A DNA stretch of 12,384 nt. Source: Gammaproteobacteria bacterium (lineage in GTDB: Bacteria > Pseudomonadota > Gammaproteobacteria > SZUA-152). This document shows, one piece after another, positions 1-7,556 of the stretch. Location: NCBI GenBank assembly GCA_030599435.1, contig JAUVNZ010000021.1, positions 1-12,384 of the forward strand, in the 5' to 3' direction. The first letter of the stretch is position 1. Each line of letters begins with the position of its first letter. A model generated the notes under the pieces. It saw only the letters and a program-made list of their open reading frames with translations. It had not been told where the DNA came from and did not search any database. A program made the position numbers and the translations under genes.

Positions 1-218
1 AACACGCCCAGCTTCTTGTGCTTGGGCCAAAGATGGCATAGCTCAGCAAAAGCCGCTGCGCCCGCTCGTTCCATCAATTCCAGACCGGGAATACCTTCTT
101 CCTCTATAGTTAAACGATCCAGCTCTCCCACTTGTTTTGCAAAGTAAAGATTGCGGGGCAGATCGCGAACCGCTCCGGGTCGAAGATTGGGTGGTAAATT
201 ACCGTGTAATTGGTTCAT
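1..218 (-). CDS. nnr: NAD(P)H-hydrate epimerase (bifunctional Nnr), N-terminal fragment
   Basis: Reading leftward from an ATG at 218, the frame stays open to the window edge for 72 complete codons. The product carries the YjeF N-terminal signature: a Tyr-Phe-Ala-Lys-Gln segment, then GELDRLTIEEEGIPGLELM and the ERAGAAA turn (about residues 25-55). In the family this domain epimerises damaged S/R-NAD(P)H hydrates, and in most bacteria it is fused to an ADP/ATP-dependent dehydratase; that half, if present, lies outside the window. The gene diverges from queG, as it does in Escherichia coli, which supports the call. The opening Asn-Gln-Leu-His stretch before the conserved part is about 20 residues, so a slightly later start is possible. 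Family identity is clear; bifunctionality cannot be checked. Confidence 0.88.
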   Translation of the reverse strand, partial: MNQLHGNLPPNLRPGAVRDLPRNLYFAKQVGELDRLTIEEEGIPGLELMERAGAAAFAELCHLWPKHKKLGV

Positions 219-296
219 GGGGATATGATAGCGGCTATGGAAGACGTACAAAAGGAAACGGCCCACAAACCTGCGCATGAAAGTGAGGGTAAAGAT

Positions 297-1346
297 ATGT
301 TTGCACTGGCAAATAATATCAAACGCTGGGGTAAAGAGCTGGGGTTTCAGCACGTCGGGTTTTGCGATACTCAGTTAGAAGAAGCTGAAGCCCATCTGCT
401 TAACTGGCTCAAAGCGGGTTATCACGGCAACATGGAGTACATGGCCCGCCATGGCAGCAAACGTAGCCGCCCGGCAGAACTGGAACCTGGCACTACTAGC
501 GTTATCAGCGTTCGCATGGATTACCTGCCTGCCGAAGATGACAACCCTGAACGCATCCTTAGCAATCCGGAACAGGCGTATGTTGCCCGCTATGCTCTGG
601 GACGTGATTACCACAAACTGATACGTCGACGTTTACAAAAACTCGCCACACGCATCGAAAAAGAAATTGGGGATTTTGGCTATCGGGTTTTTACAGACAG
701 TGCGCCGGTTCTGGAAAAAGCCCTGGCAGAAAAAGCGGGGCTTGGCTGGATTGGAAAACACAGCAACCTGCTGGCAGAACAAACGGGTTCCTGGTTTTTT
801 CTGGGTGAAATTTATACTGATTTACCTCTGCCAACAAACACACCATCTACAAACCATTGCGGCACCTGTACATCCTGCATCGACATCTGCCCCACCAAAG
901 CCATTGTGGCACCTTATACAGTTGATGCACGTCTATGCATCTCTTATCTTACAATTGAGTTACGTGAAGCGATTCCTGTTGAACTGCGCCCGTTAATAGG
1001 CAACCGTATATATGGTTGTGATGATTGTCAGCTAGTCTGCCCATGGAATCGTTTCGCAGTCCCTACGCCTGAAACAGATTTTTTGCCACGCCACAAACTG
1101 GATAACATCACCTTACTGGAACTATTTTCATGGACTGAGGATGAATTTTTAAACAACACCGAGGGCAGCCCCATTCGCCGTATTGGCTATGAATGCTGGT
1201 TACGAAATATTGCTGTAGCACTGGGCAACGCATCTTCGGAACATGGAATAATTAAAGCTTTAACAAAACGTCAAAATCACACATCGGAGCTAATACGTGA
1301 ACATATTCAGTGGGCACTTGAACAACACGAACATTCTTCTTCTTAA
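297..1346 (+). CDS. queG: Epoxyqueuosine reductase QueG
   Basis: This is the cobalamin-dependent iron-sulfur enzyme that reduces epoxyqueuosine to queuosine at the wobble base of GUN-anticodon tRNAs. Using the ATG at 297 (349 aa), the cobalamin-binding N-terminal half contains RYALGRDYHKL with the catalytic Asp at about residue 104, then DSAPVLEKALAEKAGLGW. Two ferredoxin-like cluster motifs follow: CGTCTSCIDICP (Cys 188, 191, 194, 198) and CDDCQLVCPWN (Cys 241, 244, 248), with another Cys at 214. The C-terminal HEAT-like part contains EGSPIRRIGYECWLRNIAVALGNA. The frame is open back to a TTG at 210, with ATGs at 225 and 237. I chose 297 because GAGGG lies 7 nt upstream and this start leaves 78 bp for a divergent promoter with nnr. 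The C-terminus is shorter than in E. coli QueG (379 aa), whose extra tail is variable. Confidence 0.95.
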   Translation: MFALANNIKRWGKELGFQHVGFCDTQLEEAEAHLLNWLKAGYHGNMEYMARHGSKRSRPAELEPGTTSVISVRMDYLPAEDDNPERILSNPEQAYVARYALGRDYHKLIRRRLQKLATRIEKEIGDFGYRVFTDSAPVLEKALAEKAGLGWIGKHSNLLAEQTGSWFFLGEIYTDLPLPTNTPSTNHCGTCTSCIDICPTKAIVAPYTVDARLCISYLTIELREAIPVELRPLIGNRIYGCDDCQLVCPWNRFAVPTPETDFLPRHKLDNITLLELFSWTEDEFLNNTEGSPIRRIGYECWLRNIAVALGNASSEHGIIKALTKRQNHTSELIREHIQWALEQHEHSSS

Positions 1347-1377
1347 TAGTTAACCATCAAAAACCTGGAGTTTTGTT

Positions 1378-1902
1378 ATGCAAGAACAATCAGCCTATAA
1401 ATACAAATTCATTGTCTTACTTTTATTTTCTCTATTGACGCTTGGCAACAGCTTTAATATTTTGGCTGAAGAAAAGCCATATCTAAACATACGCATATTA
1501 TCTGCAAAGTTGGCGCAGCAAGCAGCAAGTAGTGCTTACGAAGACTGCCGATTGAAAGGATACAAGGTATCTGTTGCCGTGCTCGATCGTAGAGGCGGTC
1601 TTATGGCATTTATTCGCAACCCTCTGGCTGGAGCCCATACAATAGAAATTAGCCAACGCAAGGCCTATTCATCTGCAACTTACCAGACACCCACATCAGA
1701 AATGAGGGACATGGAGGAGTTCAGGTTCACTCCAGGTGTATCATTACTAGGAGGCGGATTGCCTATTCGTGTAGCAGGACATTTTTACGGGGCTATTGGC
1801 GTGGGTGGTGCGCCTGCAGACAAAAAATCCGGCGATATCGACGAGAGATGTGCGCAAACAGGAATAGACGCTATTGCCGAAGCACTGGAGTTTTCTGACT
1901 AA
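1378..1902 (+). CDS. Secreted GlcG/HbpS-family protein (DUF336)
   Basis: The 174-aa product opens with a signal peptide: Lys residues at about 9-11, a hydrophobic core at about 12-24 and a likely cleavage near ILA-EE (about 30/31). The rest is one GlcG/HbpS domain: LAQQAASSAYEDCRLKGYKV, then SVAVLDRRGGLMAFIRNP, GAHTIEISQRKAYSSATY and the glycine-rich LLGGGLPIRVAGHFYGAIGVGG. The named relatives are Streptomyces HbpS, which binds haem extracellularly, and GlcG of the glycolate locus, whose role is unclear. A periplasmic small-molecule or haem-binding role is therefore only an inference. TGGAG sits 7 nt before the ATG. The gene follows queG by 31 bp on the same strand with no terminator seen, so read-through from queG is likely. 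No glycolate oxidase genes are nearby. Confidence 0.85.
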   Translation: MQEQSAYKYKFIVLLLFSLLTLGNSFNILAEEKPYLNIRILSAKLAQQAASSAYEDCRLKGYKVSVAVLDRRGGLMAFIRNPLAGAHTIEISQRKAYSSATYQTPTSEMRDMEEFRFTPGVSLLGGGLPIRVAGHFYGAIGVGGAPADKKSGDIDERCAQTGIDAIAEALEFSD

Positions 1903-1944
1903 TATTTTTAATATTTGTTGGCCAGTTTCAGTTAACAAAGAAAT

Positions 1945-1967
1945 ACTAAAATTTTAAATTAATTTGG
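1945..1967 (+). repeat. AT-rich repeat copy 1, upstream of can
   Basis: A 23-nt AT-rich element starting ACTAAAATTTTAAATT and ending AATTTGG lies 12 nt before the can start. A 21-nt near-copy in the same orientation is at 4003-4023, before the nhaA start. The two differ only by one T fewer in each of two T runs. They flank the can-nhaA pair as direct repeats. Low complexity makes chance similarity possible. Confidence 0.45.
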
Positions 1968-1979
1968 CGGCCACCCCCA

Positions 1980-2624
1980 ATGAAACACTTACAGAATCTG
2001 TTTGACAACAATATTAACTGGGCTACTGATAAAAAATCCGAAGACCCAAATTTTTTTCGTAAACTTCTCAACCAACAAAGCCCTGAATACCTGTGGATAG
2101 GCTGCTCGGATAGCCGTGTACCTGCTAATGAAATCGTAGGCTTACCTCCGGGTGAACTTTTTGTTCACCGTAACGTGGCTAATGTTGTGGTACATACTGA
2201 CCTTAACTGTCTTTCTGTCATGCAGTTTGCAATCGAGGTATTAAAAGTTAAACACATTATCGTATGTGGCCACTATGGTTGTGGTGGAGTAAAAGCTGCA
2301 ATTGATAATGAAAGATTGGGCCTGACTGATAACTGGATTCAGCATATTAAAGATGTGCGCGGCAAACACCAGGATATTATTTCCGCGATTTCAAATGACA
2401 AAATAAAACACGATCGGCTGTGCGAATTAAATGTTATTGAACAGGTATTAAACGTTTGCAATACAACCATTGTGCAGGATGCCTGGGAACGACAACAAGA
2501 ACTTACTATACATGGCTGGATATACGCCATTAACGATGGCGTATTACGCGATCTCGGTGTTAGCGTTGACGATGCAGAAGAAATAAAAACTGCTTATTCA
2601 AATGCCATCGACAGGCGTCGATAA
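1980..2624 (+). CDS. can: Beta-class carbonic anhydrase
   Basis: This cytoplasmic zinc enzyme interconverts CO2 and bicarbonate. The 214-aa product has the beta-class zinc site: Cys42 and Asp44 in GCSDSRVPANEIVG, and His98 and Cys101 in CGHYGCGGVKAA, with Arg46 forming the Asp-Arg gate. These positions coincide with those of E. coli Can (about 220 aa), and FVHRNVANVVVHTDLNCLSV is also typical. No Shine-Dalgarno sequence is evident: the 14 bases before the ATG are GC-rich (GGCGGCCACCCCCA) and follow an AT-rich stretch, so the transcript may have a short or atypical leader. The stop lies 5 bp from the stop of convergent nhaA, with no room for a terminator between them. Bicarbonate supply and proton release link it functionally to the neighbouring antiporters. 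Confidence 0.96.
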   Translation: MKHLQNLFDNNINWATDKKSEDPNFFRKLLNQQSPEYLWIGCSDSRVPANEIVGLPPGELFVHRNVANVVVHTDLNCLSVMQFAIEVLKVKHIIVCGHYGCGGVKAAIDNERLGLTDNWIQHIKDVRGKHQDIISAISNDKIKHDRLCELNVIEQVLNVCNTTIVQDAWERQQELTIHGWIYAINDGVLRDLGVSVDDAEEIKTAYSNAIDRRR

Positions 2625-2629
2625 TACTT

Positions 2630-3988
2630 CTACTGCGTACTTTTTGCCGCGGTAAAATATAACCACATAAAACCTGAAACACCAGCCAACACTGAGGCTA
2701 GAAGAATCCCGGTTTTTGCCATAAGCAAATCTTCAGCATGGTGAGCAAAACCCAATTCTGCAATGAATATCGACATGGTAAAGCCGATTCCTCCCATCAA
2801 GGCCACACCTACAATGTGCTTGAAATTTAAACCTTGCGGAAGTGTGGTAAGACCAACTTTCACTGCGACCCAGGAGAAACCGGCAATACCAACCAATTTT
2901 CCAAACACTAAACCCGCAGCAATACCTATCGAAACCGGATGACTGACGATACTGCCAAAAGAAGACCAGTCAATTGGAATACCCGCATTAGCCAATGAGA
3001 AAATAGGGATAATAATATAGGCCGATGGTATGTGCATTTTATGCTCCAAAATTTGGGCGGGTGCCTGCACCATGTGTACGCCTTCACCCAAAGCTCTGAC
3101 TCGAGAACGCAATTCATCATTTTTAATAATACTTTCTTCGCGACGGTAGGCTTGTTTAATCTGTTCAATCATTTGATTTATCTGTGACAGAAAACGATTC
3201 GGGTCGTACTTCGGGCGCATGGGGATGGTAAAGGCCAGGAGAATGCCTGCCAAAGTTGCATGAATGCCACTTTTTAACATGGCAATCCAGAGCACAACAC
3301 CGAGCAGGATGTATGGTAAGGGGCGACGTATCCCACCGAGATTTAATGTCACCAGCATCAGCAACATGGCGGCTACAGTCGCCAGGGCAAACAAATTTAT
3401 AGTTTCTGTATAAAACAGCGCAATAACTATGACAGCACCCAAGTCATCCACGATTGCCAGCGCCACCAGAAATATCACCAGCTGTTTTGGTACTCGGCTA
3501 CCAAGTAACGCAAGAGCACCCAGAGCAAAGGCAATATCCGTTGCCATTGGCACCCCCCAGCCATCAAAGGTGTGCCCCTCGGGGTTGAAGGCAATATAAA
3601 TAAGAGCTGGAATTAACATGCCTCCGATGGCTGCAGCTATCGGAAGTATTGCCTGCTTAGGATCAGCTAGTTCTCCCACCAGGATTTCACGTTTGAGCTC
3701 TAAGCCAATCACGAAAAAGAACAGAGCCATCAATCCATCATTAATCCAGTGATGCAACGATTTTGATAGTTGAAACTCCTGCAATCCAATAGTGAATGGC
3801 ATTTCCAACAGGTGATGATAGGCATCACTCCATTGACTATTCGCAATATAAAGCGCCACAACCGCACACAGCATCAACAGGATACCACTGGTGGTCTGGC
3901 GGTGAATAAACTCATCCAGGGGCGATAACACCTGATCAAAAGCTTTTTCCCATGGAGCAACGTACTCCTTACCGATCAGTTTTTTCAT
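2630..3988 (-). CDS. nhaA: Na+/H+ antiporter NhaA
   Basis: This inner-membrane antiporter exports Na+ in exchange for H+ and supports salt and alkaline-pH tolerance. With the ATG at 3988 (452 aa), the family motifs are GLELKREILVGELADP (about 95-110), VPMATDIAFALGALALLG with Asp151 (E. coli Asp133), and VALAIVDDLGAVIVIA with the transport pair Asp181-Asp182 (E. coli Asp163-Asp164). Lys364 in GLVFGKLVGI matches the TM10 lysine, and ALMGGIGFTMSIFIAELGF is the C-terminal signature. It is about 60 residues longer than E. coli NhaA (388 aa). The excess is mostly a polar, charged loop at about 258-318 between two membrane helices. An in-frame TTG immediately precedes the ATG, but the ATG is the better start. 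It lies 54 bp downstream of the CPA2 gene on the same strand, so the two may be co-transcribed. Confidence 0.97.
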   Translation of the reverse strand: MKKLIGKEYVAPWEKAFDQVLSPLDEFIHRQTTSGILLMLCAVVALYIANSQWSDAYHHLLEMPFTIGLQEFQLSKSLHHWINDGLMALFFFVIGLELKREILVGELADPKQAILPIAAAIGGMLIPALIYIAFNPEGHTFDGWGVPMATDIAFALGALALLGSRVPKQLVIFLVALAIVDDLGAVIVIALFYTETINLFALATVAAMLLMLVTLNLGGIRRPLPYILLGVVLWIAMLKSGIHATLAGILLAFTIPMRPKYDPNRFLSQINQMIEQIKQAYRREESIIKNDELRSRVRALGEGVHMVQAPAQILEHKMHIPSAYIIIPIFSLANAGIPIDWSSFGSIVSHPVSIGIAAGLVFGKLVGIAGFSWVAVKVGLTTLPQGLNFKHIVGVALMGGIGFTMSIFIAELGFAHHAEDLLMAKTGILLASVLAGVSGFMWLYFTAAKSTQ

Positions 3989-4002
3989 CAAGCACCACTA
4001 AA

Positions 4003-4023
4003 ACTAAAATTTAAATTAATTGG
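4003..4023 (+). repeat. AT-rich repeat copy 2, upstream of nhaA
   Basis: This 21-nt near-copy of the element at 1945-1967 lies in the 54-bp gap between the CPA2 gene and nhaA, about 15 nt before the nhaA ATG. It runs opposite to nhaA transcription. The relation to can and the low-complexity caveat are the same as for copy 1. Confidence 0.45.
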
Positions 4024-4042
4024 TTAATCAGACTTTTTTCTG

Positions 4043-5656
4043 TCAGATTGGTTTCGTTTTTTCTAAAGTTTCCCTTTCAACGTGATCAGCAAACCCGGCA
4101 CCTGCTTCAGTGTAAATATTAAACACAGCAGTCGCGCCTGACTTTTCTAATAACTCCACTTCATCTGGAAATTTTGCAATAGCGGCAATACGACCGGAGA
4201 AAGATATTCCGCGTAATTGTGCTAACGCATCTAGATTGGCTTGAAGATTTGGTAGCGACAGCATGACAAGCTTGATGCTGTGATTTTGTTCAATTTTATC
4301 CCAAAAGTCCGCATCACTAGGATCACCGTGCAAAACGTTTCGCCCCATTTTCTGATGTCTTTTAACCACCTCAATATCAAAATCAATACCGACAACAGTC
4401 TCACCATGGAGCTTGCGCATCTTGTCATAAGCGCCACTGCCGACTCTACCCATGCCAAAAATAGCGATGGTTGAACCCAGAGTATCCAGCAATATGTCAT
4501 ACGGAAGTCTTTTTACACGCTGAAATCTCATCAAGAAACTTCTTAACTGGCCATAAATTCTGTCATCGTGAGTATTAAGTGGCGCCGCAACGATAAAAGA
4601 AAGTGAGAGCGCAATAGCAATAACCACTAACCATTCAGCATCAATCCAGCCACTCGATACACCAATTGCAGCTACGATCAGCCCAAATTCACTGTAATTA
4701 GTCAGATTAAGGGTACTCAACAGCGATGTCCGTGCCCTTAACCTGAAACGAGTCATTAAAGTAAAAAAGAGTGCTGACTTAATAAAAACGAAGGGTACGA
4801 GCAGGAGCCCTATGATTAACGCTTCCATTGAGAGCTCTCCTGACATACCGATGGACAGAAAGAAACCCAACAGAAATAGATCCTTGAAACCCAATAATGA
4901 TTTTGCCATCTCTTCCGACTTTGGATGAGTTGATATCAATAAACCCATGACCAGCGCACCCAGGTCGTCCTTTACCCCACCCAACTCAAAAATTTCAGCT
5001 CCACCCAGAGCCAGCACCAGACCATACAAAATCAACAATTCTCCATGACCTGTTTTTTGCAGTAGATAGTGGAAAAACGGCCGCAAAGGAATAAGCAGAA
5101 ACAGCAGCAACGCCCAGTACGAAGGCAGCTTGCCTGTGGAAGCAGCCAAAAAAACAACTGCGGCAATATCTTGCATAACCAGAATGCCGATAGCTATCCG
5201 ACCATGCAGGGACTTCATCTCCCCCTTCCCCTCCAGCATTTTGACCACCAGAACCGTACTGGAAAAGCTCAATACAAAAGCAATCATCAGCGATAACTTG
5301 ATATCCAGACCATCAAAAAGCGGTACGTTTAGCAAAGCCAGACCATAGATGGCAACCCCGAAGAGTGCTGTAATGATGGAAATATGCAGTGAAGCTACAG
5401 CCCACACCTGTGGTCTTATTAACACCCTCAGGTTTAACTTCAGACCAACAGTGAACAACAGCAGAGTAATGCCCAGATCAGCAAGCTTCTGTAATGTTTC
5501 CCCGCTGGCCATGCCCAAATAGTTAAGCGCAAAACCGGTTGCCAGAAAGCCAACCAGTGGCGGAAGATTTATTAATCTTGCCAAAAAGCCCAGAATAAAG
5601 GCCAGGGTGATCCAGGTAACATCACCCAGCGCGATAGCAACCCATTCAAAATCCAT
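4043..5656 (-). CDS. CPA2-family monovalent cation:H+ antiporter with C-terminal RCK (TrkA-N) domain
   Basis: The 537-aa inner-membrane protein has about a dozen hydrophobic segments over residues 5-360, including LPPLVGFLATGFALNYLG, LGITLLLFTVGLKLNL and the family QD motif in ILVMQDIAAVVFLA (Gln162-Asp163). A cytoplasmic RCK/TrkA-N domain follows at about 395-515: IAIFGMGRVGSGAYDKM carries the GxGxxG dinucleotide loop (401-406), and Asp425 ends the second strand. This is the architecture of KefB/KefC/YbaL, which move K+ or another monovalent cation against H+ under nucleotide control. No separate RCK-C domain or KefF/KefG-like partner is visible, so glutathione gating cannot be assumed. The start at 5656 has an AAGAAG purine tract upstream. 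It probably heads a transcript running into nhaA and is divergent from the histidine kinase. Confidence 0.92.
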   Translation of the reverse strand: MDFEWVAIALGDVTWITLAFILGFLARLINLPPLVGFLATGFALNYLGMASGETLQKLADLGITLLLFTVGLKLNLRVLIRPQVWAVASLHISIITALFGVAIYGLALLNVPLFDGLDIKLSLMIAFVLSFSSTVLVVKMLEGKGEMKSLHGRIAIGILVMQDIAAVVFLAASTGKLPSYWALLLFLLIPLRPFFHYLLQKTGHGELLILYGLVLALGGAEIFELGGVKDDLGALVMGLLISTHPKSEEMAKSLLGFKDLFLLGFFLSIGMSGELSMEALIIGLLLVPFVFIKSALFFTLMTRFRLRARTSLLSTLNLTNYSEFGLIVAAIGVSSGWIDAEWLVVIAIALSLSFIVAAPLNTHDDRIYGQLRSFLMRFQRVKRLPYDILLDTLGSTIAIFGMGRVGSGAYDKMRKLHGETVVGIDFDIEVVKRHQKMGRNVLHGDPSDADFWDKIEQNHSIKLVMLSLPNLQANLDALAQLRGISFSGRIAAIAKFPDEVELLEKSGATAVFNIYTEAGAGFADHVERETLEKTKPI

Positions 5657-5752
5657 AGTCTTCTTGCCTGCGCTTATTTATAAGTGAGGTTTAATCATGA
5701 TGAACAAATATGCCATAAAATGGTTGCTCCACAAATGCTTCAAGCTGGTTCG

Positions 5753-5780
5753 AGGACATTTTAAAGTAGTCCTTTAAAAT
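5753..5780. promoter_or_regulatory. Overlapping dyads, candidate operator or hairpin
   Basis: AGGAC at 5753-5757 and GTCCT at 5769-5773 form one inverted repeat with an 11-nt spacer. Overlapping it, ATTTTAAAG (5758-5766) and CTTTAAAAT (5772-5780) form a perfect 9-bp inverted repeat with a 5-nt spacer. The two foldings exclude each other. A regulator site or alternative RNA structure is possible; function is unknown. Confidence 0.4.
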
Positions 5781-5800
5781 TTCTCCCAGCCTCATTATGA

Positions 5801-5815
5801 AGGACAAATTAGTCC
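5801..5815. promoter_or_regulatory. Second GGAC...GTCC dyad
   Basis: AGGAC at 5801-5805 is followed after 6 nt by GTCC at 5812-5815. The arms match those of the dyad at 5753-5773, but the spacing differs (6 versus 11 nt). Two such sites within about 60 bp in a divergent promoter region suggest a possible repeated binding site; the evidence is weak. Confidence 0.3.
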
Positions 5816-5894
5816 ACCTAGCTTTCTCATCAAGCAGAAAAAGGTCAAGTTTCCGTAAATTATACCGAAAACCTTACTAAGAATGATGATATAA

Positions 5895-5937
5895 AGCTAT
5901 CGTACATTCAGCCCGAGATAGCTGTTAGGAATACAGC
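5895..5937 (+). promoter_or_regulatory. Structured leader just upstream of the histidine kinase gene
   Basis: AGCTATC (5895-5901) pairs with GATAGCT (5917-5923), and GCTGT (5921-5925) pairs with ACAGC (5933-5937). The second stem shares bases with the first, so the two cannot both form fully. They end 15 nt before the ATG at 5953, where no good ribosome-binding site is seen. Leader control of translation is possible but unproven. Confidence 0.3.
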
Positions 5938-5952
5938 AGCATAATGATGTAA

Positions 5953-7500
5953 ATGCGAGACATCTGCATGGATTACCAGGAAAACAAAACTAGTTACGCT
6001 CCATTAGAAACAGACGCTAAGGGACTAACTTCCAGCACCAAATTCGGGCTCTTTTTTGGCTTTAGCGCGATGCTGTCTATTGTTGCAATACTGACCTTGA
6101 TTGGTATTTGGTGGGGGGTTGGTTCACTACAAAGCCGACTGGATACTCTGGTTGGAGATCAAATCAATAAAATTCGATTGGCTGTTGATATGCGTAACTA
6201 CGCGCGTCAACGAACGCATTCCATCCAACGCATGATCCTGCTTGATGATCCTTTTGATAGAGATGATGAGTTTCTTCGTTTTAATAGCTATGGTGCCAAG
6301 TTTGTTCTGGCTCGTAATGAGTTTCTTTCCCATAAATTATCTACACAGGAACGTGCCGTAATAGATGCACAAGGCAAGCTATCGGGGCAAGTTGTTCCAT
6401 TACAAAGAGAGATCGTGGATCTTGTTGCTACGGATAATATTGAGGAAGCCAAGATTATTCTAATGAAAAAAGCTGTGCCCATTCAGGATAGAGTCATAGA
6501 AAATTTAGTCGAGTTACATACGCTGCAGGAAGAAACAACAGCATTATCAATATCTGAATTTAATAAAAAGAACGATAAGTTAAATGTATGGATAATTTTA
6601 CTGTCCGGTATCTCTGGGATTATTGGTTTAATTGTAGCAACTTTTGTTATACGTCGTTTTAACAAAGAGGCCTTGCTACGCAGCCACCAACTTGTCGCTA
6701 TTGAAAACTCCAGAGTTGCCCTGAAGAAATCAGGTAAAGATTTGATGCTTGCTAAAGAGTCCGCAGAAGAAGCTAACAAGGGAAAGAGTTACTTCCTGGC
6801 CAACATGAGCCATGAACTACGCACACCGCTCAACGCAATTATTGGATACAGTGAAATGCTAGAGGAGGATTTAACCGATACATCTCAATCCGAGCAAAAA
6901 CAAGATTGTAAGAATATTATTTCATCGGGAAAACATTTGTTAAATCTTATTAATGAAATTCTCGATCTCTCAAAAATTGAAGCGGGCCGTATGGATATTG
7001 AAATCATACAAATGGATCTTGCGCCCGTAGTTTCAGAAGTTGTTTCTACTATCGAGCCCCTCATAGTAAAAGAAGAAAATAATTTCATTCACGAATATAC
7101 TGAATCTGAACTTGGCAATTTACATTCCGATCCAGTCAAAATTAAGCAAATACTATTAAACATGCTCAGTAATGCAGCAAAATTTACCCACAATGGTGAC
7201 ATTACCTTACGCATTGACTCACAAAGAGAGGGTGACCAGGAATGGGTGTCCTTCAGTGTAAATGATACGGGTATTGGTATGGAGAAAGACATGCTGGCCC
7301 AGTTGTTTAAACCATTTATCCAGGCTGATATTACAACAACACGAGAATACGGCGGCACAGGTCTTGGGTTAACCATTACCAAACATTTTTGCGAAATGCT
7401 AGGCGGACGAATAGAAGTATCGAGTAACCTCGGTGGAGGTAGTACATTTTCTGTATCACTGCCAAGAAAAATTGATGATGTATTGTGTGTTGTACCGTAA
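5953..7500 (+). CDS. Membrane-bound sensor histidine kinase, no receiver domain
   Basis: The 515-aa product has a cytoplasmic N-tail, TM1 at about 34-56, a mostly helical periplasmic sensor at about 57-210 resembling a four-helix-bundle (MCP-like) fold, and TM2 at about 212-234. A charged, probably coiled-coil linker at about 235-278 follows, with no obvious HAMP. HisKA is [20 protein letters not shown] with phospho-acceptor His287. The ATPase domain has the N box ([11 protein letters not shown], about 401-411), G1 (NDTGIGM, about 437-443), F box (LFKPF, about 451-455) and G2 (GGTGLGL, about 467-473). These are the hallmarks of an active kinase. No response regulator is encoded in the window, so it is an orphan here. 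An alternative ATG at 5968 removes five residues; neither start has a strong ribosome-binding site. It diverges from the CPA2 antiporter gene. Its signal is unknown. Confidence 0.93.
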   Translation: MRDICMDYQENKTSYAPLETDAKGLTSSTKFGLFFGFSAMLSIVAILTLIGIWWGVGSLQSRLDTLVGDQINKIRLAVDMRNYARQRTHSIQRMILLDDPFDRDDEFLRFNSYGAKFVLARNEFLSHKLSTQERAVIDAQGKLSGQVVPLQREIVDLVATDNIEEAKIILMKKAVPIQDRVIENLVELHTLQEETTALSISEFNKKNDKLNVWIILLSGISGIIGLIVATFVIRRFNKEALLRSHQLVAIENSRVALKKSGKDLMLAKESAEEANKGKSYFLANMSHELRTPLNAIIGYSEMLEEDLTDTSQSEQKQDCKNIISSGKHLLNLINEILDLSKIEAGRMDIEIIQMDLAPVVSEVVSTIEPLIVKEENNFIHEYTESELGNLHSDPVKIKQILLNMLSNAAKFTHNGDITLRIDSQREGDQEWVSFSVNDTGIGMEKDMLAQLFKPFIQADITTTREYGGTGLGLTITKHFCEMLGGRIEVSSNLGGGSTFSVSLPRKIDDVLCVVP

Positions 7501-7511
7501 CTTGTACCGTA
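7490..7511 (+). repeat. 12-bp tandem duplication spanning the kinase stop codon
   Basis: TTGTACCGTA occurs at 7490-7499 and again at 7502-7511, a 12-bp period. The first copy carries the kinase stop TAA (7498-7500). The second carries a TAG (7510-7512) in the same frame, giving a double stop. It looks like a small replication-slippage duplication. Confidence 0.7.
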
Positions 7512-7556
7512 GTTGTTAACCTTTATTACTAGTATCAGTTATTAACATTAGCTATA

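Larger units (their letters stand above)
5657..5952. promoter_or_regulatory. Divergent intergenic region between the CPA2 antiporter and histidine kinase genes
   Basis: This 296-bp gap must hold promoters for both flanking genes. I found no convincing ORF. A TATAAA on the minus strand lies within the imperfect palindrome CTTATTTATAAG, a possible -10 for the antiporter. On the plus strand a TATAAA at 5890-5895 is a possible -10 for the kinase. Neither has a good -35. In the middle are two dyads with the same arms, at 5753-5773 and 5801-5815 (listed separately). The kinase leader contains further inverted repeats. Confidence 0.5.

Noticed and set aside
210..296. Extended queG reading from TTG 210, ATG 225 or ATG 237
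   Set aside because: These starts would overlap or abut the divergent nnr start, leaving no promoter space, and they add a low-complexity polar segment. ATG 297 has a better ribosome-binding site. The extension is not strictly excluded.
667..996. Plus-strand ORF of 109 codons inside queG
   Set aside because: It is an out-of-frame shadow of the conserved QueG frame, with no family motif.
4026..4052. Imperfect inverted repeat around the CPA2 stop as a terminator
   Set aside because: The 8-bp arms contain a mismatch, are AT-rich and overlap the coding end. It is too weak to call a terminator between the CPA2 gene and nhaA.
6127..7382. Several minus-strand ORFs of 64-98 codons within the histidine kinase gene
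   Set aside because: They mirror the kinase coding frame, lack ribosome-binding sites and show no protein-like features.
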